A stretch of DNA of 64,000 bases from positions 1-64,000 of the forward strand of contig NW_005199853.1 in the NCBI RefSeq assembly GCF_000372725.1, read 5' to 3'. Positions 22,359 through 31,784 of the stretch are shown here, piece by piece; within the stretch, counting starts at the first letter, position 1; every line of letters starts with the position of its first letter. Under the pieces are notes generated by a model. It did no database searches. It saw nothing but the letters and a program-made list of their open reading frames with translations, and was not told the origin of the DNA. The stretch is from Emiliania huxleyi CCMP1516. Its lineage: Eukaryota; Haptophyta; Isochrysidales; Noelaerhabdaceae. A program made the translations under genes and the position numbers.

Positions 22359-23849
22359 ATGTTCAGCCTCGCCGCCGCCTTGACAGTCGCGCTCCTGCCC
22401 GCGCTCCAGCCGCACGCGGCTCACGCAGCAGCGAGGCCATCGCCTCTCGTGCGCCGCCCTTTGCTGGGAGCGGCTGTGTCGGCAGCGCCACTTCGTCCTC
22501 GCAGCTCGGCTCAGGCGCGGCTTCAGGCGCGGCGAGCGGGTGCGCCGCGGATGCTGGCCGCCGAGGTGCTGGCACGATCGGTTCGCCCGATCGTCGGCAC
22601 AATCTCCCTCTGCCTTGCGGCCCTGGTCCCATGTACCGTGGGCGCCTTCGCGCCGGGCGAGGTCCGGCGGCGAGGTCTGTGGCGGCGCGGCTTCACCGGC
22701 TTCTCGTTCGCCGTCTTTGTCTCGAGCTGGATCTTCTCCGGGACCGTCGGCTTCCTGTCCGTCTTCATGATGTTCGCGGTCGTCGCACAGAACGAGTACT
22801 ACGACATGGTCCGCCGCAACGGTGCTCACACGACCACGCGCAAGCCTCGGACCCGCCTCCCAGGGCCTGCACGCGAGAGAGCACGCCTTGCCGTAGGGAT
22901 CAACCCAACCTGGAAGCTCGGCCTCCTCGGCTCGTGCGCCATGTGCGCCCGCCGCCCGATCGCCCGCGCGACAGTGCAGCGCTCGGCTCCGACCGCCGCA
23001 CCTCTGCCCGGCAGGTACGTCGCCGCCGCCTGCCCGTCGGTGGCGATGCGGGAGGCTGCGTTTCCGCTCACGGGGTGCGCGACGATCATCTACTTGCTGC
23101 TCCGGCCCGGCTTCGAGCGCTGCTACGGCCGCCTCTTCCCCTGGTACACGCCGCGGCACGCCGGGGAGCCGCCACGGCTCCGCCGCACCTTCCCTGAGCC
23201 TTCCGTGATGTCTCCCTGGAGGTACACGCCGCGCGACACGCCGCCAACGACGTACGACGACGTCGGCACCACCTTCATGGGCGTCTTCTTGTTTGGCTAC
23301 ATGCCCTCCTTCTGGGTGCGGCTGAGAGGCATCGGGCCGATGGCGCCCGCGGCGCTGCTCCCCGCGATTGTGCCTCCACGCCTGCGGGGTTGCGCGCCGC
23401 TCGTCGCGCTGGAGCGGTCCCGCAGCGACCTCTTGACGGCAGGGGCGCTCGTGCAGTGGTGGACGATGCTCGCCATCGTCTTCGCCGACGTCGCGGCCTA
23501 TTTTGTCGGCAAGCGGTTCGGGCGCACGCCGCTCATCTCCGTCTCGCCGGGGAAGACGTGGGAGGGGCTGTGGGGCGGCGTCGTCGCGGCGACGGCGACC
23601 ATGGCGGCGGCGGCCGTCCTTTTGGGCTGGCCCTACCCGCTCGCGACCGGCGGCCTGTACGGCATCGGCTGCGCGCTGATGGGATTGGCCGGCGACCTGA
23701 CCGTCTCGCTGCTCAAGCGCTCCGCGCGCGTCAAAGACACGGGCAGCATCATGCCCGGCCACGGGGGGCTCCTCGACCGGCTGGACTCGTACCTGCTCGT
23801 CGCGGCGCCAGCCTTCTTCTACGTCTCCGCGCTCCGCATGCTCCTGTGA
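22359..23849 (+). CDS. CDP-diacylglycerol synthase (phosphatidate cytidylyltransferase)
   Basis: Converts phosphatidate and CTP to CDP-diacylglycerol, the precursor of phosphatidylglycerol and phosphatidylinositol, in a membrane. The family signature is near the C-terminus: GDLTVSLLKRSARVKDTG followed by MPGHGGLLDRLDS. It is preceded by ISVSPGKTWEGLWGG and several hydrophobic helices (WTMLAIVFADVAAYFVG and others). The first ~65 residues resemble a plastid leader. The whole span is one open frame, but two in-frame segments look intronic: about 22822-23014 (after DMVRRN) and 23144-23221. The second starts with GTACACGCCGCG, the same bases that start the next exon. Spliced, the protein reads FPWYTPRDTPPTTYDD. 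Confidence 0.9.
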   Translation: MFSLAAALTVALLPALQPHAAHAAARPSPLVRRPLLGAAVSAAPLRPRSSAQARLQARRAGAPRMLAAEVLARSVRPIVGTISLCLAALVPCTVGAFAPGEVRRRGLWRRGFTGFSFAVFVSSWIFSGTVGFLSVFMMFAVVAQNEYYDMVRRNGAHTTTRKPRTRLPGPARERARLAVGINPTWKLGLLGSCAMCARRPIARATVQRSAPTAAPLPGRYVAAACPSVAMREAAFPLTGCATIIYLLLRPGFERCYGRLFPWYTPRHAGEPPRLRRTFPEPSVMSPWRYTPRDTPPTTYDDVGTTFMGVFLFGYMPSFWVRLRGIGPMAPAALLPAIVPPRLRGCAPLVALERSRSDLLTAGALVQWWTMLAIVFADVAAYFVGKRFGRTPLISVSPGKTWEGLWGGVVAATATMAAAAVLLGWPYPLATGGLYGIGCALMGLAGDLTVSLLKRSARVKDTGSIMPGHGGLLDRLDSYLLVAAPAFFYVSALRMLL

Positions 23850-24146
23850 GGGCGAGCGCCGAATACGGACAGAATACAGAGCCATGAATGTCCATGTGTG
23901 TCGTTCGCATTGCCAGTGGGGCCCGTAGCCGCAGCGTAGTTTTCCCGGGCACGCTCTGCTCCACACTGCTGGCACGCCCGGATTCCTTTTTTGTGCACGC
24001 CAACCCGCCATGCATGTGAGAGCTGTCGGACAACAAATCTGAATCTCTCTCTCCCCCCCAGCCCGTGCGCCAGTCAGTCGTCCACAGTCGCCACAGAGCC
24101 ACGTGTGTTCGCCGCGCGAAAACCAAAAAGAAAAAAAAGCCTCTGC

Positions 24147-24191
24147 GGGGACCTGTTCCTTTTTACCCATCTCACAGTAGAGGTGTCCGTT
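24147..24191 (+). repeat. Dispersed repeat, copy 1 of 2
   Basis: GCGGGGACCTGTTCCTTTTT followed by ACCCATCTCACAGTAGAGGTGTCCG. The same sequence, with one 2-base insertion (AGAGAG), is at about 25623-25672. Flanks differ, so these are separate insertions or the ends of a decayed element. Confidence 0.75.
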
Positions 24192-25622
24192 TTGACCGCG
24201 CAAGATAAAAGGGGTGGCTAAGGGCTCTGCCCGCAAGGCGCCCGGGCCCGCGTCGCCGACGCGGTACCATTGACTAATCCCGGAATCACACCCACACGAC
24301 CAAATAGCGAAAATCCGAATACCGTGCGAACACCACGGAAAATGCGACGAAGAACGGGCGGGGCAAGTTTGGCTAACTCCATAACATGGGCGATCCGGCG
24401 CTTCCTTCGATTGGACGCGGACGAAATGATCGCGGAAAAGCGGGACCGCATCGCGACATCGGGGGTTCACCATACATGCTGAGCCTGCTCGGCCTGCCAT
24501 GCGCGCGCGCGCCTCGCCCGAGCGCAGCCACCTGCGGACCTGGCCAGCCTGTTCCTGGCTCGTGCCCAGCCTCTCCTTCCGCTGCCGCCGGCCTCGCAGT
24601 CCCGCCAGCCATCACGCTGCAGAGCCTGCGTAGACGCCACAGACGCCAATTCTGCAGCCCACAGCCCTGGCAACTGAGGGCGAGGGCCAGCAGTATACGA
24701 CGACGACGACATCTCACACCCCGCGCTGGCCAGCGCCATCAGCCCCTCACGGCCCGGCCCAACCTTCCCTTCCCCCTACCCTCGCCTCCAGTGCCTCCAA
24801 TCAAGTCGCACCTCTCTTCACTGCTCTCTTCTTCAGCGAATGCAGCGGCAGCACCACGTCAGAGGCCGGGCCGACTGGCGGACCTGCATGCCCAGCCATG
24901 CCCCCCACTCCCCACCCGCTTGGATCGATCAGCTGACAGCTCCACCAGCTCCCACCACCGCGTGTCCGCGTGTCATGAAGCATGATAGATAGACATAGAA
25001 AGCATGAACCACCGAAAGGTCTGGTCTCCAAAGAGCTCTCGGCGGGCTGCGCGCGCCCGCGCCCCGCCCCTTTTGCGCAGCAACACCTTAAATTTCATGG
25101 CCCTCCAAATTTGGGTCGGAGCGCAGCGGAGTGGGCCCCGACGGCCCCGAGTTTGAAAAAGGCGACGGACGCTTTGCGTCCTAGCCTCCAACAACGCCTC
25201 CCCGGCGCAGAGGGGCCCCCGGAGGGATGCTCAACCGCCCCACGCCACGCCGCTTGCGGCGGTCCTCTTCCCAGCTCGCGGGGCCACTTCTTATTATTTA
25301 TTTATTTGTGGACCCTGTCCTCCTCCCCCATCCCTCGTTTGGGTTGTCTGTTTTCTTTCTCTCTTTTAGACGTGCCGGAGCCGTCCGACTGTAGCGACTA
25401 GCACACCTCTGTCGAGTCCCAGAAACCCGAGGAGTCACACAGTCCACGCCTGTGTGATGCACGCCCTGTGAGCGGGGCGGGGTGCGCACTGTGCCTCTGA
25501 GCTCTGTGTTCGTGCGTCGCCCATCTCTCCTGGAGTCTTGACTGCTCTATTTATTACCGTTTTATTGATTTTCCGGTATTTTTTACACATTTTTGCTCAA
25601 CGCCTGCACAAAGATCGCACGG

Positions 25623-25672
25623 GCGGGGACCTGTTCCTTTTTACCCATCTCACAGTAGAGAGGTGTCCGCTA
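25623..25672 (+). repeat. Dispersed repeat, copy 2 of 2
   Basis: Matches 24147-24191 over about 45 bases, in the same orientation. It is followed within 70 bases by another dispersed repeat (25738-25800), so this interval looks like a graveyard of small elements. Confidence 0.75.
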
Positions 25673-25737
25673 AGTGCCATCCACCCTTCCCCCCGTGTGT
25701 CTGTTTTCTTTCTTTCTTTCTTATTTGGGGGACTTGG

Positions 25738-25800
25738 AGCACTTGGAGCGCAGTCATTAACCTCACATCCAGGGCCGGGGAGCTGAGAAGCGCACTCAGC
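25738..25800 (+). repeat. Dispersed repeat fragment, second copy of the 8366 family
   Basis: CACTTGGAGCGCAGTCATTAACC ... CCGGGGAGCTGAGAAGCGCA, matching about 8366-8437 upstream of RecQ in the same orientation. Confidence 0.6.
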
Positions 25801-26390
25801 GGGCCGGATGATCGGTATCGGGTTACGGGACCTTCTTCTTCTTTATTTATTTGATATTTTTTATTTATTTTATTCTGGGGTCTCCCTTGCGATGGCCTCG
25901 GTGCCCCGCCAGCGTGCTTTTGTCATCATGCTGTCGTGCCTCTCCGCAGCCGCCGCGCTTCCGCGGCCTCCGCCGCGGAAGGTGGCCCGCGCCTTCGCGA
26001 ATCCCGTCTTGCGGCTTTTGCCGGATGCCCACCGCTTGGCCTCATTGCGGGGGCGGCCACCGGGCCGTGCCGTGGCCGCCCCCGTAGCTCGCGAAGCTGC
26101 CATCTGTCTGCACTGCTGTGCTTCTCGCTCGTGCGTCCTTGCAACTTGTGCTGGCCTCCTTTCACCTCCTGCTCTCCTATGCCACGTGGCTGTGTGTGTT
26201 TGGGTTTCTATGTTTGCGATTTGGATTTTGGATTTTCTACTGCACTTTGTTTATTTATTTACCACAGCTCAAACACACGCGACACGGATGACGCGCGCAC
26301 TGAGTGAGTGTGGAGAACTCTGGCTCCAGTGGCTGGTGAGTGGACTGGTGGAGGTCTCTGGCATGTCAAACCCCGCCCTCTACCACCTAT

Positions 26391-27638
26391 TCAGTTCGCC
26401 GCAGTGCAGAGGGAACGCAGCGCGAATTGAATTGATCGATATAGAGCCTCCGTCCCACTGCGCTGCAAGCCTTGGTACGGCGTCGGCCCGGCGAGGCGAG
26501 CCTCGCGTTCCCGCTCGAGAAACTGCGAGACGTGGCTGTGATGCGCCTCGCCTCGCGCGGCTCGCATCCTCGCCTGCACCTCGCGCACCTCCGCCAGCAG
26601 CTCGGCCACGGCCGCGCCGCCGCCGAGGCGCGTCAGCTCCAAAAGGTCCGCTTCGGCGCCGACCAGCGCGGCGTCGCCTCCGATCCACGGGCCGAGCTGC
26701 CGCAGAGCCCGCGCGCGCCGGTGCAGGCTCTTGCCGTGCGCAGGATCGAGCTCAAGCGCGGCCGTCGCGCACTCCCTGGCCGCCTGGTACTCGTCGAGCC
26801 GCAGAAAGGCCTCGGCGCAGTTGGAGTGGAGGACCACCTGCTCCGCGCGCTGCTCCTCACGCTCCTCGCTGGTGAGGGCGGGCCCGGAGTAGACCGGAGC
26901 CGTACGGCGCGCCCTCGGCGGCGGCGGCGTGCCAGCGCCAGCGCCAGCGTACACCTCGAGCGCAGCGCCATACTCGCGGGCCGCCAGCTCCCACTCACCA
27001 CGGCGGAACGCCGCGGTGCCGCGCGCCTTCGCCGCCAGCACGCTCGCCTTTCTCGCCTCGTTTGCCTGCCACTCCTCAAAGGACGGCTCGGGAGTCAGCG
27101 TGATATCTCCATCCCGGACGATCTCGACGGCAACGCCGCATTTGACCTTCAGGTCCTCGGGCACGTGGTGGGAGCGCTGCACCGCCTCGAAGAGCCCCAC
27201 GGCCCCCGCATCCAACAGGACGTCCGAGTTTCGAGCCACCAGAGCGAGCAGAAGCAGCACATTCGGCGCAATCTGGCTCAGAGCGGCACTGCCTGAGAGC
27301 GGCAGCATCGGCAGCATCATCGCGACCAACGCCTCGGCGCCCATCGATAGGGCCTCACGGCTCGGAGCCAAGCCGGTGAGCACGGGGGCGAGTAGCATCC
27401 CACCCGTCTGTAGGAACTCGGGCGTGGCCTTGTGCGCGAGCATCGCGCCCGTGACGGCGCAGACGAAAGGCAGCTCTGCATACGCTTCCCCCTGCCGCGC
27501 AACCTCGTCCATCACGCGACAGAGAAGGCTGGTGAAGCACGCTCGGGCGAGGCGCTCGTCCTCCGTGCCAAACTCTGCTAGCGTCGCCACCAGCCGATCG
27601 ACGCCCATTGACTTGATGCTCGCCGCTGCGCGGGACAT
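26391..27638 (-). CDS. TPR protein with N-terminal helical-repeat region
   Basis: An uninterrupted frame of 415 residues with ATG at 27638. Residues about 1-170 are amphipathic helices of the armadillo/HEAT kind (VATLAEFGTEDERLARACF, PNVLLLLALVARNSDVLLDAGAVGLFE split by short loops). About 199-330 hold three TPR helix pairs, for example KARGTAAFRRGEWELAAREY, LHSNCAEAFLRLDEYQAARE and AALELDPAHGKSLHRRA. The layout recalls TPR co-chaperones of the UNC-45/STI type, but no Hsp90-clamp residues were verified, so the partner is unknown. No introns. A Pro-rich/Gly loop separates the first two TPRs. Confidence 0.75.
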   Translation of the reverse strand: MSRAAASIKSMGVDRLVATLAEFGTEDERLARACFTSLLCRVMDEVARQGEAYAELPFVCAVTGAMLAHKATPEFLQTGGMLLAPVLTGLAPSREALSMGAEALVAMMLPMLPLSGSAALSQIAPNVLLLLALVARNSDVLLDAGAVGLFEAVQRSHHVPEDLKVKCGVAVEIVRDGDITLTPEPSFEEWQANEARKASVLAAKARGTAAFRRGEWELAAREYGAALEVYAGAGAGTPPPPRARRTAPVYSGPALTSEEREEQRAEQVVLHSNCAEAFLRLDEYQAARECATAALELDPAHGKSLHRRARALRQLGPWIGGDAALVGAEADLLELTRLGGGAAVAELLAEVREVQARMRAARGEAHHSHVSQFLEREREARLAGPTPYQGLQRSGTEALYRSIQFALRSLCTAAN

Positions 27639-28455
27639 GGGCGCCGATGCGGCTCGCGCTCACTCGGCCTGCCTCCGCCTCGCGGCTCGCTGAGCACGCC
27701 GTCCGTGGGTCCGCCTGGTGCAGCGCTGCCCGCTCGTTGTGTTCACCCAGGAGTCCACAATCCAAACCCCCGCCGCCACCGCCGCCTCCACCGCCGACCC
27801 CTCCCTTGCCACCTCCCCCCCCCTCGCCACCTCCTCCGCCGCCACCGCCGCCTCCACCGCCCGCCCCTTCCTCGCCGCCTCCTCTCTTGCCGCCTCCTCC
27901 CCCCTCGCCGCCACCTCCGCCCTCGCCGCCTCCTCCTACCTAGCCGCCTCCTCCTCCCTCGCCCCTCTCTCCTCCATCTTTGCCTCCTCCTTCACCACCT
28001 CCCTCGACAGCTCCTCCTCCCCCTCCACTCTCACCCGTTCCGCCGCCGCCGCCTCCCTTACAGCCTCCCTTGCCGCCGCCTCCTCCATCGCCACCTCCCT
28101 CGCTCGCCTCCTTCGCCTTGTCGAAGGCGAGCGGCGGTCGCCGGGCAGCAGCTCGTGGCGATCGTCGATCCGCGAGCTGCCAAGCTTGTCACAGGCCGGC
28201 ACTGGATCGAGGACAATGGCATCGTGGAGGACAATGGCGGCTGGAGGCAACGGAGAAAGGCATCGTGGAGCGGCGAGGCGATTGTTACGAATTTCGAGGC
28301 GCGGAAAAATCCGACAGCCCATTATAGGCACCTTAAGCCCTAGTGCGGACGATTTTCTTGCGGTATCTTGACGTATCTACGCGATAGCGGTCACGCCATA
28401 GCTCGCGCATAGGAGCAGGAGGCTAGGCAGAGGCCGCATCGCGTTCGCTGAGCTG
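27639..28455. other. Pyrimidine-rich low-complexity region
   Basis: 27765-28110 is an almost pure CCGCC/CCTCC/CTCGCC simple-sequence tract. It stays open in several frames, giving Pro-, Ala/Ser- and Glu/Ala-rich artefacts. The rest (28110-28455) has no domain. CCCATTATAGGCACCTTAAG at about 28318 has a near match at 31507. Confidence 0.65.
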
Positions 28456-28511
28456 TAACAAGTTTGATCCAAAACAAGAACACAAGTTTGGCTCTACTAA
28501 TATAGCGCGCG

Positions 28512-28588
28512 GATAAAGCGCGCGCGCCGCGGTGGCGGCGAAATATAATATTATCTCAGAGGAATATAGTGTGAATGCCCGGGAACAG
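28512..28588. repeat. End repeat of the copia relic (3' side)
   Basis: CGGATAAAGCGCGCGCGCCG ... GTGAATGCCCGGGAACAG, the same 79 bases as at 30198-30276. On the minus strand it begins TGTTCCCGGG. The LTR probably extends to about 28456. Confidence 0.8.
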
Positions 28589-30197
28589 CCCCTCCTGGCC
28601 CGAGTGCGGGGCGCGAGGGACAAATAAATTCAAAGGGCATGAAAGTCGTCGAGCTGCTTGATCAGGCCAGTAAAGACGGCCCGCGAGGCAGCCTTCGTGA
28701 GTAGGTCAGCGAGCATCACGACGCCGGGGAGGTGTTCGACAGAGATAACGCCACGGCTGACGAGATCGCGAAGAAACTCGGCGGCGCGCAAGATGTGCTT
28801 GGTCTTCTTGAAGGCAACGGGATCGAAGGCCATGCCGACGGCGGACTTGCTGTCGCAGTTGATGACGCTGGCGCCGTCGATGGAAAATCCAAGGTCGATC
28901 AGTAGCTCACGGATGAAAATCACCTCCTTGGCGGCTAGCATGGCGCCGAAGAACTCTGCCTCGGCACTAGACAGCGTGACGGATCGCTGCATTTTGGAGA
29001 ACCAGTGGAAGAGACATCCGTAGAAGAAGAACATGCCACCGGAGCAAGAGAACTTCGTGGCCCAGTTTGAATCGACGTAGCTCTCAAGGTTGCGGTTGGA
29101 ATTCGGCTGCATGACGAGGGCGCGGTCAGCTGTGTCGCGCACGTAGATAAGCACCCGGATGGCGGCTTTAAAATGCGACGGGCCAGGGTTCGTCATAAAC
29201 CGAGCGAGCTGAGACGCGGAATAAGCAATGTCGACGCGCGTCATATTGGCAAGCCACAGTAGTCCGCCGACGATGGCCATGTAGGCGGTGCGGAATTCGG
29301 ACATCTCGTCGTGTTCAACAGATCCAACGGCGGGCTGATCATCGGCGGACAGTTCGAGCCCCTCTTCCATAGGCGAGTCGAAGCGGCGTGAGCGGGACCG
29401 ATCGAAATAGGCGCTGAACTTGGTAACGAGGTCGGCGGCGTAGAGGCCCTGGGACAAGTTCAGGGTCCGTGCGCCGCGGTCACGCGTGATGGCGGTGTTC
29501 AGTATCCATTCGAGCTCGCCCTTGTCCTCGGTAGGAAAACGCTTGGAGATGTCGGCAACAAAACGGGCGCGCAGCGTGGGGCAGTTGTCGGCGATGAGTA
29601 TGTCGTCGACGTAAACTAGCACCCATAAGACAAGATTGCCAGATCGGTAGATATACAGGCACACGTCGATGGTCGAGCGAACGAATCCCCAGGAAACGAG
29701 GAAGGAGGTGAGGAGTAGTCCCCACTCTCGCCCTGCCTGTTTGAGTCCATAAAGGCTGCGCCGCAGTTTGCAAACGAGGGAGTTGTTGCCACTGTTGACT
29801 CCTGGAGGAACGCGCATGTACAGATCCTCGTCAATGGTCGCCTGTAAATAAGCCTGCCGAATATCGAGAGAAGTCAAATTGTAATCACGGGCGGCGGCGA
29901 TGGCGAGTACGAGGCGGATAGTAAGGGCCTTGACGACGGTAGCGAAGACGCGATTGAAGTCGACACCATGCTTCTGAGTGTTGCCGTCGGCGACAAGGCG
30001 CGCCTTGAACTTGTCGATTGAACCGTCAGCCTTGCGCTTGATTGCAAATACAAAGTGGCAGTGCATAATATTGGCGGCGGCAGGAATCGAAGCAATCGGT
30101 ACAAGGTCCCAGGTGTTGAGGGCAATGAGACCAGAAAGTTCCTTGTTAATAGCTTCGCGCCATTGCTCGACTTGAGGGCTAGACATGGCCTGCCGGT

Positions 30198-30276
30198 ACG
30201 GATAAAGCGCGCGCGCCGCGGTGGCGGCGAAATATAATATTATCTCAGAGGAATATAGTGTGAATGCCCGGGAACA
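30198..30276. repeat. End repeat of the copia relic (5' side)
   Basis: Matches 28512-28588 exactly by eye, in the same orientation. Near identity of the two end repeats argues for a fairly young insertion. Confidence 0.8.
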
Positions 30277-30279
30277 GTA

Positions 30280-30350
30280 TCTCTCCATATCTGACCATAT
30301 CTGACCATATCCCGCCATATCCCGCCATATCCCGCCATATCCCGCCGACC
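30280..30350. repeat. CCATATCCCG / CCATATCTGA minisatellite
   Basis: Seven or so tandem 10-base units directly next to the copia relic. A related array (GGTATCTCCC and CCATATCCCG units) is at about 30601-30672, so the two flank the Lys/Arg-rich exon. Confidence 0.85.
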
Positions 30351-30469
30351 GAGCTGCTGCCGTCGCTGTCGTGATGCCGCTTCTTGTGCTTCTTGCGGTC
30401 GCGCTTGCGTTCGGCGCTCTTCTCCTTCTTGTCCTTGCGATGCTCCATCGACGAGCTCTCGCCAGTCAT
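30350..30469 (-). CDS. N-terminal exon of a Lys/Arg-rich protein (partial)
   Basis: ATG at 30469 begins MTGESSSMEHRKDKKEKSAE and continues with a strongly basic, nuclear-localisation-like stretch (RDRKKHKKRHHDSDGSSS), as in splicing-related proteins. Convincing coding ends where the CCATATCCCG minisatellite starts, and the copia relic lies just beyond. It may be the first exon of a host gene separated from its remainder. Confidence 0.35.
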
Positions 30470-30856
30470 GGGAATCGAGCGCTCAGCAGATCACGGCAGA
30501 TCACGGCCGGTCGAAGCGCGGAAGTGCGCTCTCGCGTCCGATTTGCGGTTTCACGCTTCACTGACGTTGTCGTGAACACATCGTGGGGGCTCCGTATCTC
30601 ATCATATCCACGTGTATCTCCTGGTATCTCCCGGTATCTCCCGGTATCCCGCCATATCCCGCCATATCCCGCCGCGGATACCGCGAAGAAAATCGTCCAC
30701 ACCAGGGATACCTTACACTCCCCCGCAGTATCGCACGTTCGCACCTCTTGAGCGACCCTACGTTTCCGCAGCTGGGGATTCTCCGGGTACCCCTCTTTGT
30801 ACCCGTGCTGGCCGGATTCCTCCTCCGAACAACTCAAGTTCGATCGGCCCCAGTCT
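30470..30856. other. Intergenic with GTATCTCC/CATATCCC minisatellite
   Basis: About 390 bases. Holds the second minisatellite array (30601-30672) and no domain-bearing frame. Confidence 0.55.
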
Positions 30857-31415
30857 GAGCAGGCGCACATCGCTTCCAGGGAGGGGGGCGCGCTTCTACT
30901 AACACCACATGCTAGGGGGGGGGTCCGACCCCCCCCAGAGGCTTCACCACATGCTAGGGGGGGGGTCCCGCCCCCCCCAGCACCTTCACCACATGCTGGG
31001 GGGTGGTCGTGGCCGAGGACCCCCCCCCGAGACCCCCCCCCGAGACTCGTGGTCAGACCCTCCGGGCCCTTGATTTTACGCCTCATTTCGCAGTATTTTC
31101 GAGAGGAAAATCATCCTTTGGAGCTACATGAGCCTTGAGACTGGTCAGATTATCCAAGATATTGGAGTTTCAGCCACGATTTCACAACTTTGGGGGCAAA
31201 ATCGGCTCTCTGGCGGCTACGGCTCTATTCCTAGCCCACAAAATGCTGGGGGGTGCCAACCACATGCTAGGGGGGGGGTCCGACCCCCCCCAGAGGCTTC
31301 ACCACATGCTAGGGGGGGGTTCCCGACCCCCCCAGAGGCTTCACCACATGCTAGGGGGGGGGTGGGGCGTGAGTAGAAGCGCGCCCCCCTCCCTGGAAGC
31401 GATGTGCGCCTGCTC
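30857..31415. mobile_element. Fold-back element 2 with G/C-run palindromes
   Basis: GAGCAGGCGCACATCGCTTC...CGCGCTTCTACT at 30857-30901 is repeated inverted at about 31370-31415, giving terminal inverted repeats of about 45 bp. Inside are at least five direct units of CCACATGCTAGGGGGGGGG, most followed by TCCGACCCCCCC, so each unit is itself a palindrome. The centre (31040-31250) is single copy. No transposase. Probably a non-autonomous DNA element. Confidence 0.75.
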
Positions 31416-31784
31416 TCTCGAACTGGCAGCCTATCTTCTATCTCACCGGAGGTACCATGTCCGAGGAGGCCACCGGCCAAAAGCGCATGTCTTGAAGGTC
31501 CGATACTGGAAGCCCATATAGGCACCTTACAGCCCTGCAAAATCAAGTATTCGCGAGATACGCGCGGCGCGCGGCGTGAGAGCTCGGAAGCGAGCTTTGC
31601 ACGGCGATCGAGGATGGCGCGGTTCACCCCCTTCACCGAAGCTCTCTCTCTCTCTATGTGTGGGTACGTGTGTGCGGGGGCCCTCCTTGTCTCTGCCTAG
31701 AGAGTCGCACACCTACCTACCTACCAACGGCGGGAATCCACATTGATAACCTCGAGAAACTCGACGGGGGCGCAGGCGACAGCC
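31416..31784. other. Intergenic, 5' side of the exonuclease gene
   Basis: About 370 bases; contains a CT dinucleotide run at 31643-31654 and the motif CCCATATAGGCACCTTACAG at about 31507, which resembles 28318. No gene recognised. Confidence 0.5.

Larger units (their letters stand above)
23850..26390. other. Gene-poor region with dispersed repeat fragments
   Basis: 2.5 kb without a recognisable gene. Two copies of one ~45-base repeat and one copy of another are listed separately. 24240-24480 is less GC-rich than its surroundings and has short frames on both strands without identifiable domains, so it may be an insertion. 25060-25280 and 25920-26100 are GC-rich palindromic stretches. T-rich tracts (TTTATTTATTT type) occur at about 25291-25310, 25545-25590 and 25835-25875. 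Confidence 0.6.
28456..30276 (-). mobile_element. Ty1/copia LTR retrotransposon relic (pol 3' part)
   Basis: A minus-strand open frame of about 560 codons (30318-28630) carries a copia-type reverse transcriptase (RQAYLQATIDEDLYM, SLYGLKQAGREWG, VYVDDILIA) and an RNase H with the SSAEAEF motif. It is bordered by a direct repeat of about 79 bases (28512-28588 and 30198-30276). A purine-rich tract before the low-coordinate copy fits the order coding region, polypurine tract, 3' LTR. The element is incomplete: only the 3' half of pol and parts of the end repeats are recognised. The remaining frame is well kept, so the insertion is probably not ancient. No target-site duplication was seen. Confidence 0.9.

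Noticed and set aside
24218-24482. Short frames on both strands in a less GC-rich patch
   Set aside because: Neither strand gives a recognisable protein. The composition shift is noted, but foreign origin cannot be shown.
27718-28371. Ala/Ser-rich 217-codon frame and Glu/Ala-rich frames on the other strand
   Set aside because: Produced by a CCGCC/CCTCC simple-sequence tract; frames on both strands are equally open.
30902-31365. CRISPR-like array of CACATGCTAG units
   Set aside because: Units are contiguous palindromes inside a fold-back element in a eukaryotic chromosome, with no spacers or cas genes.
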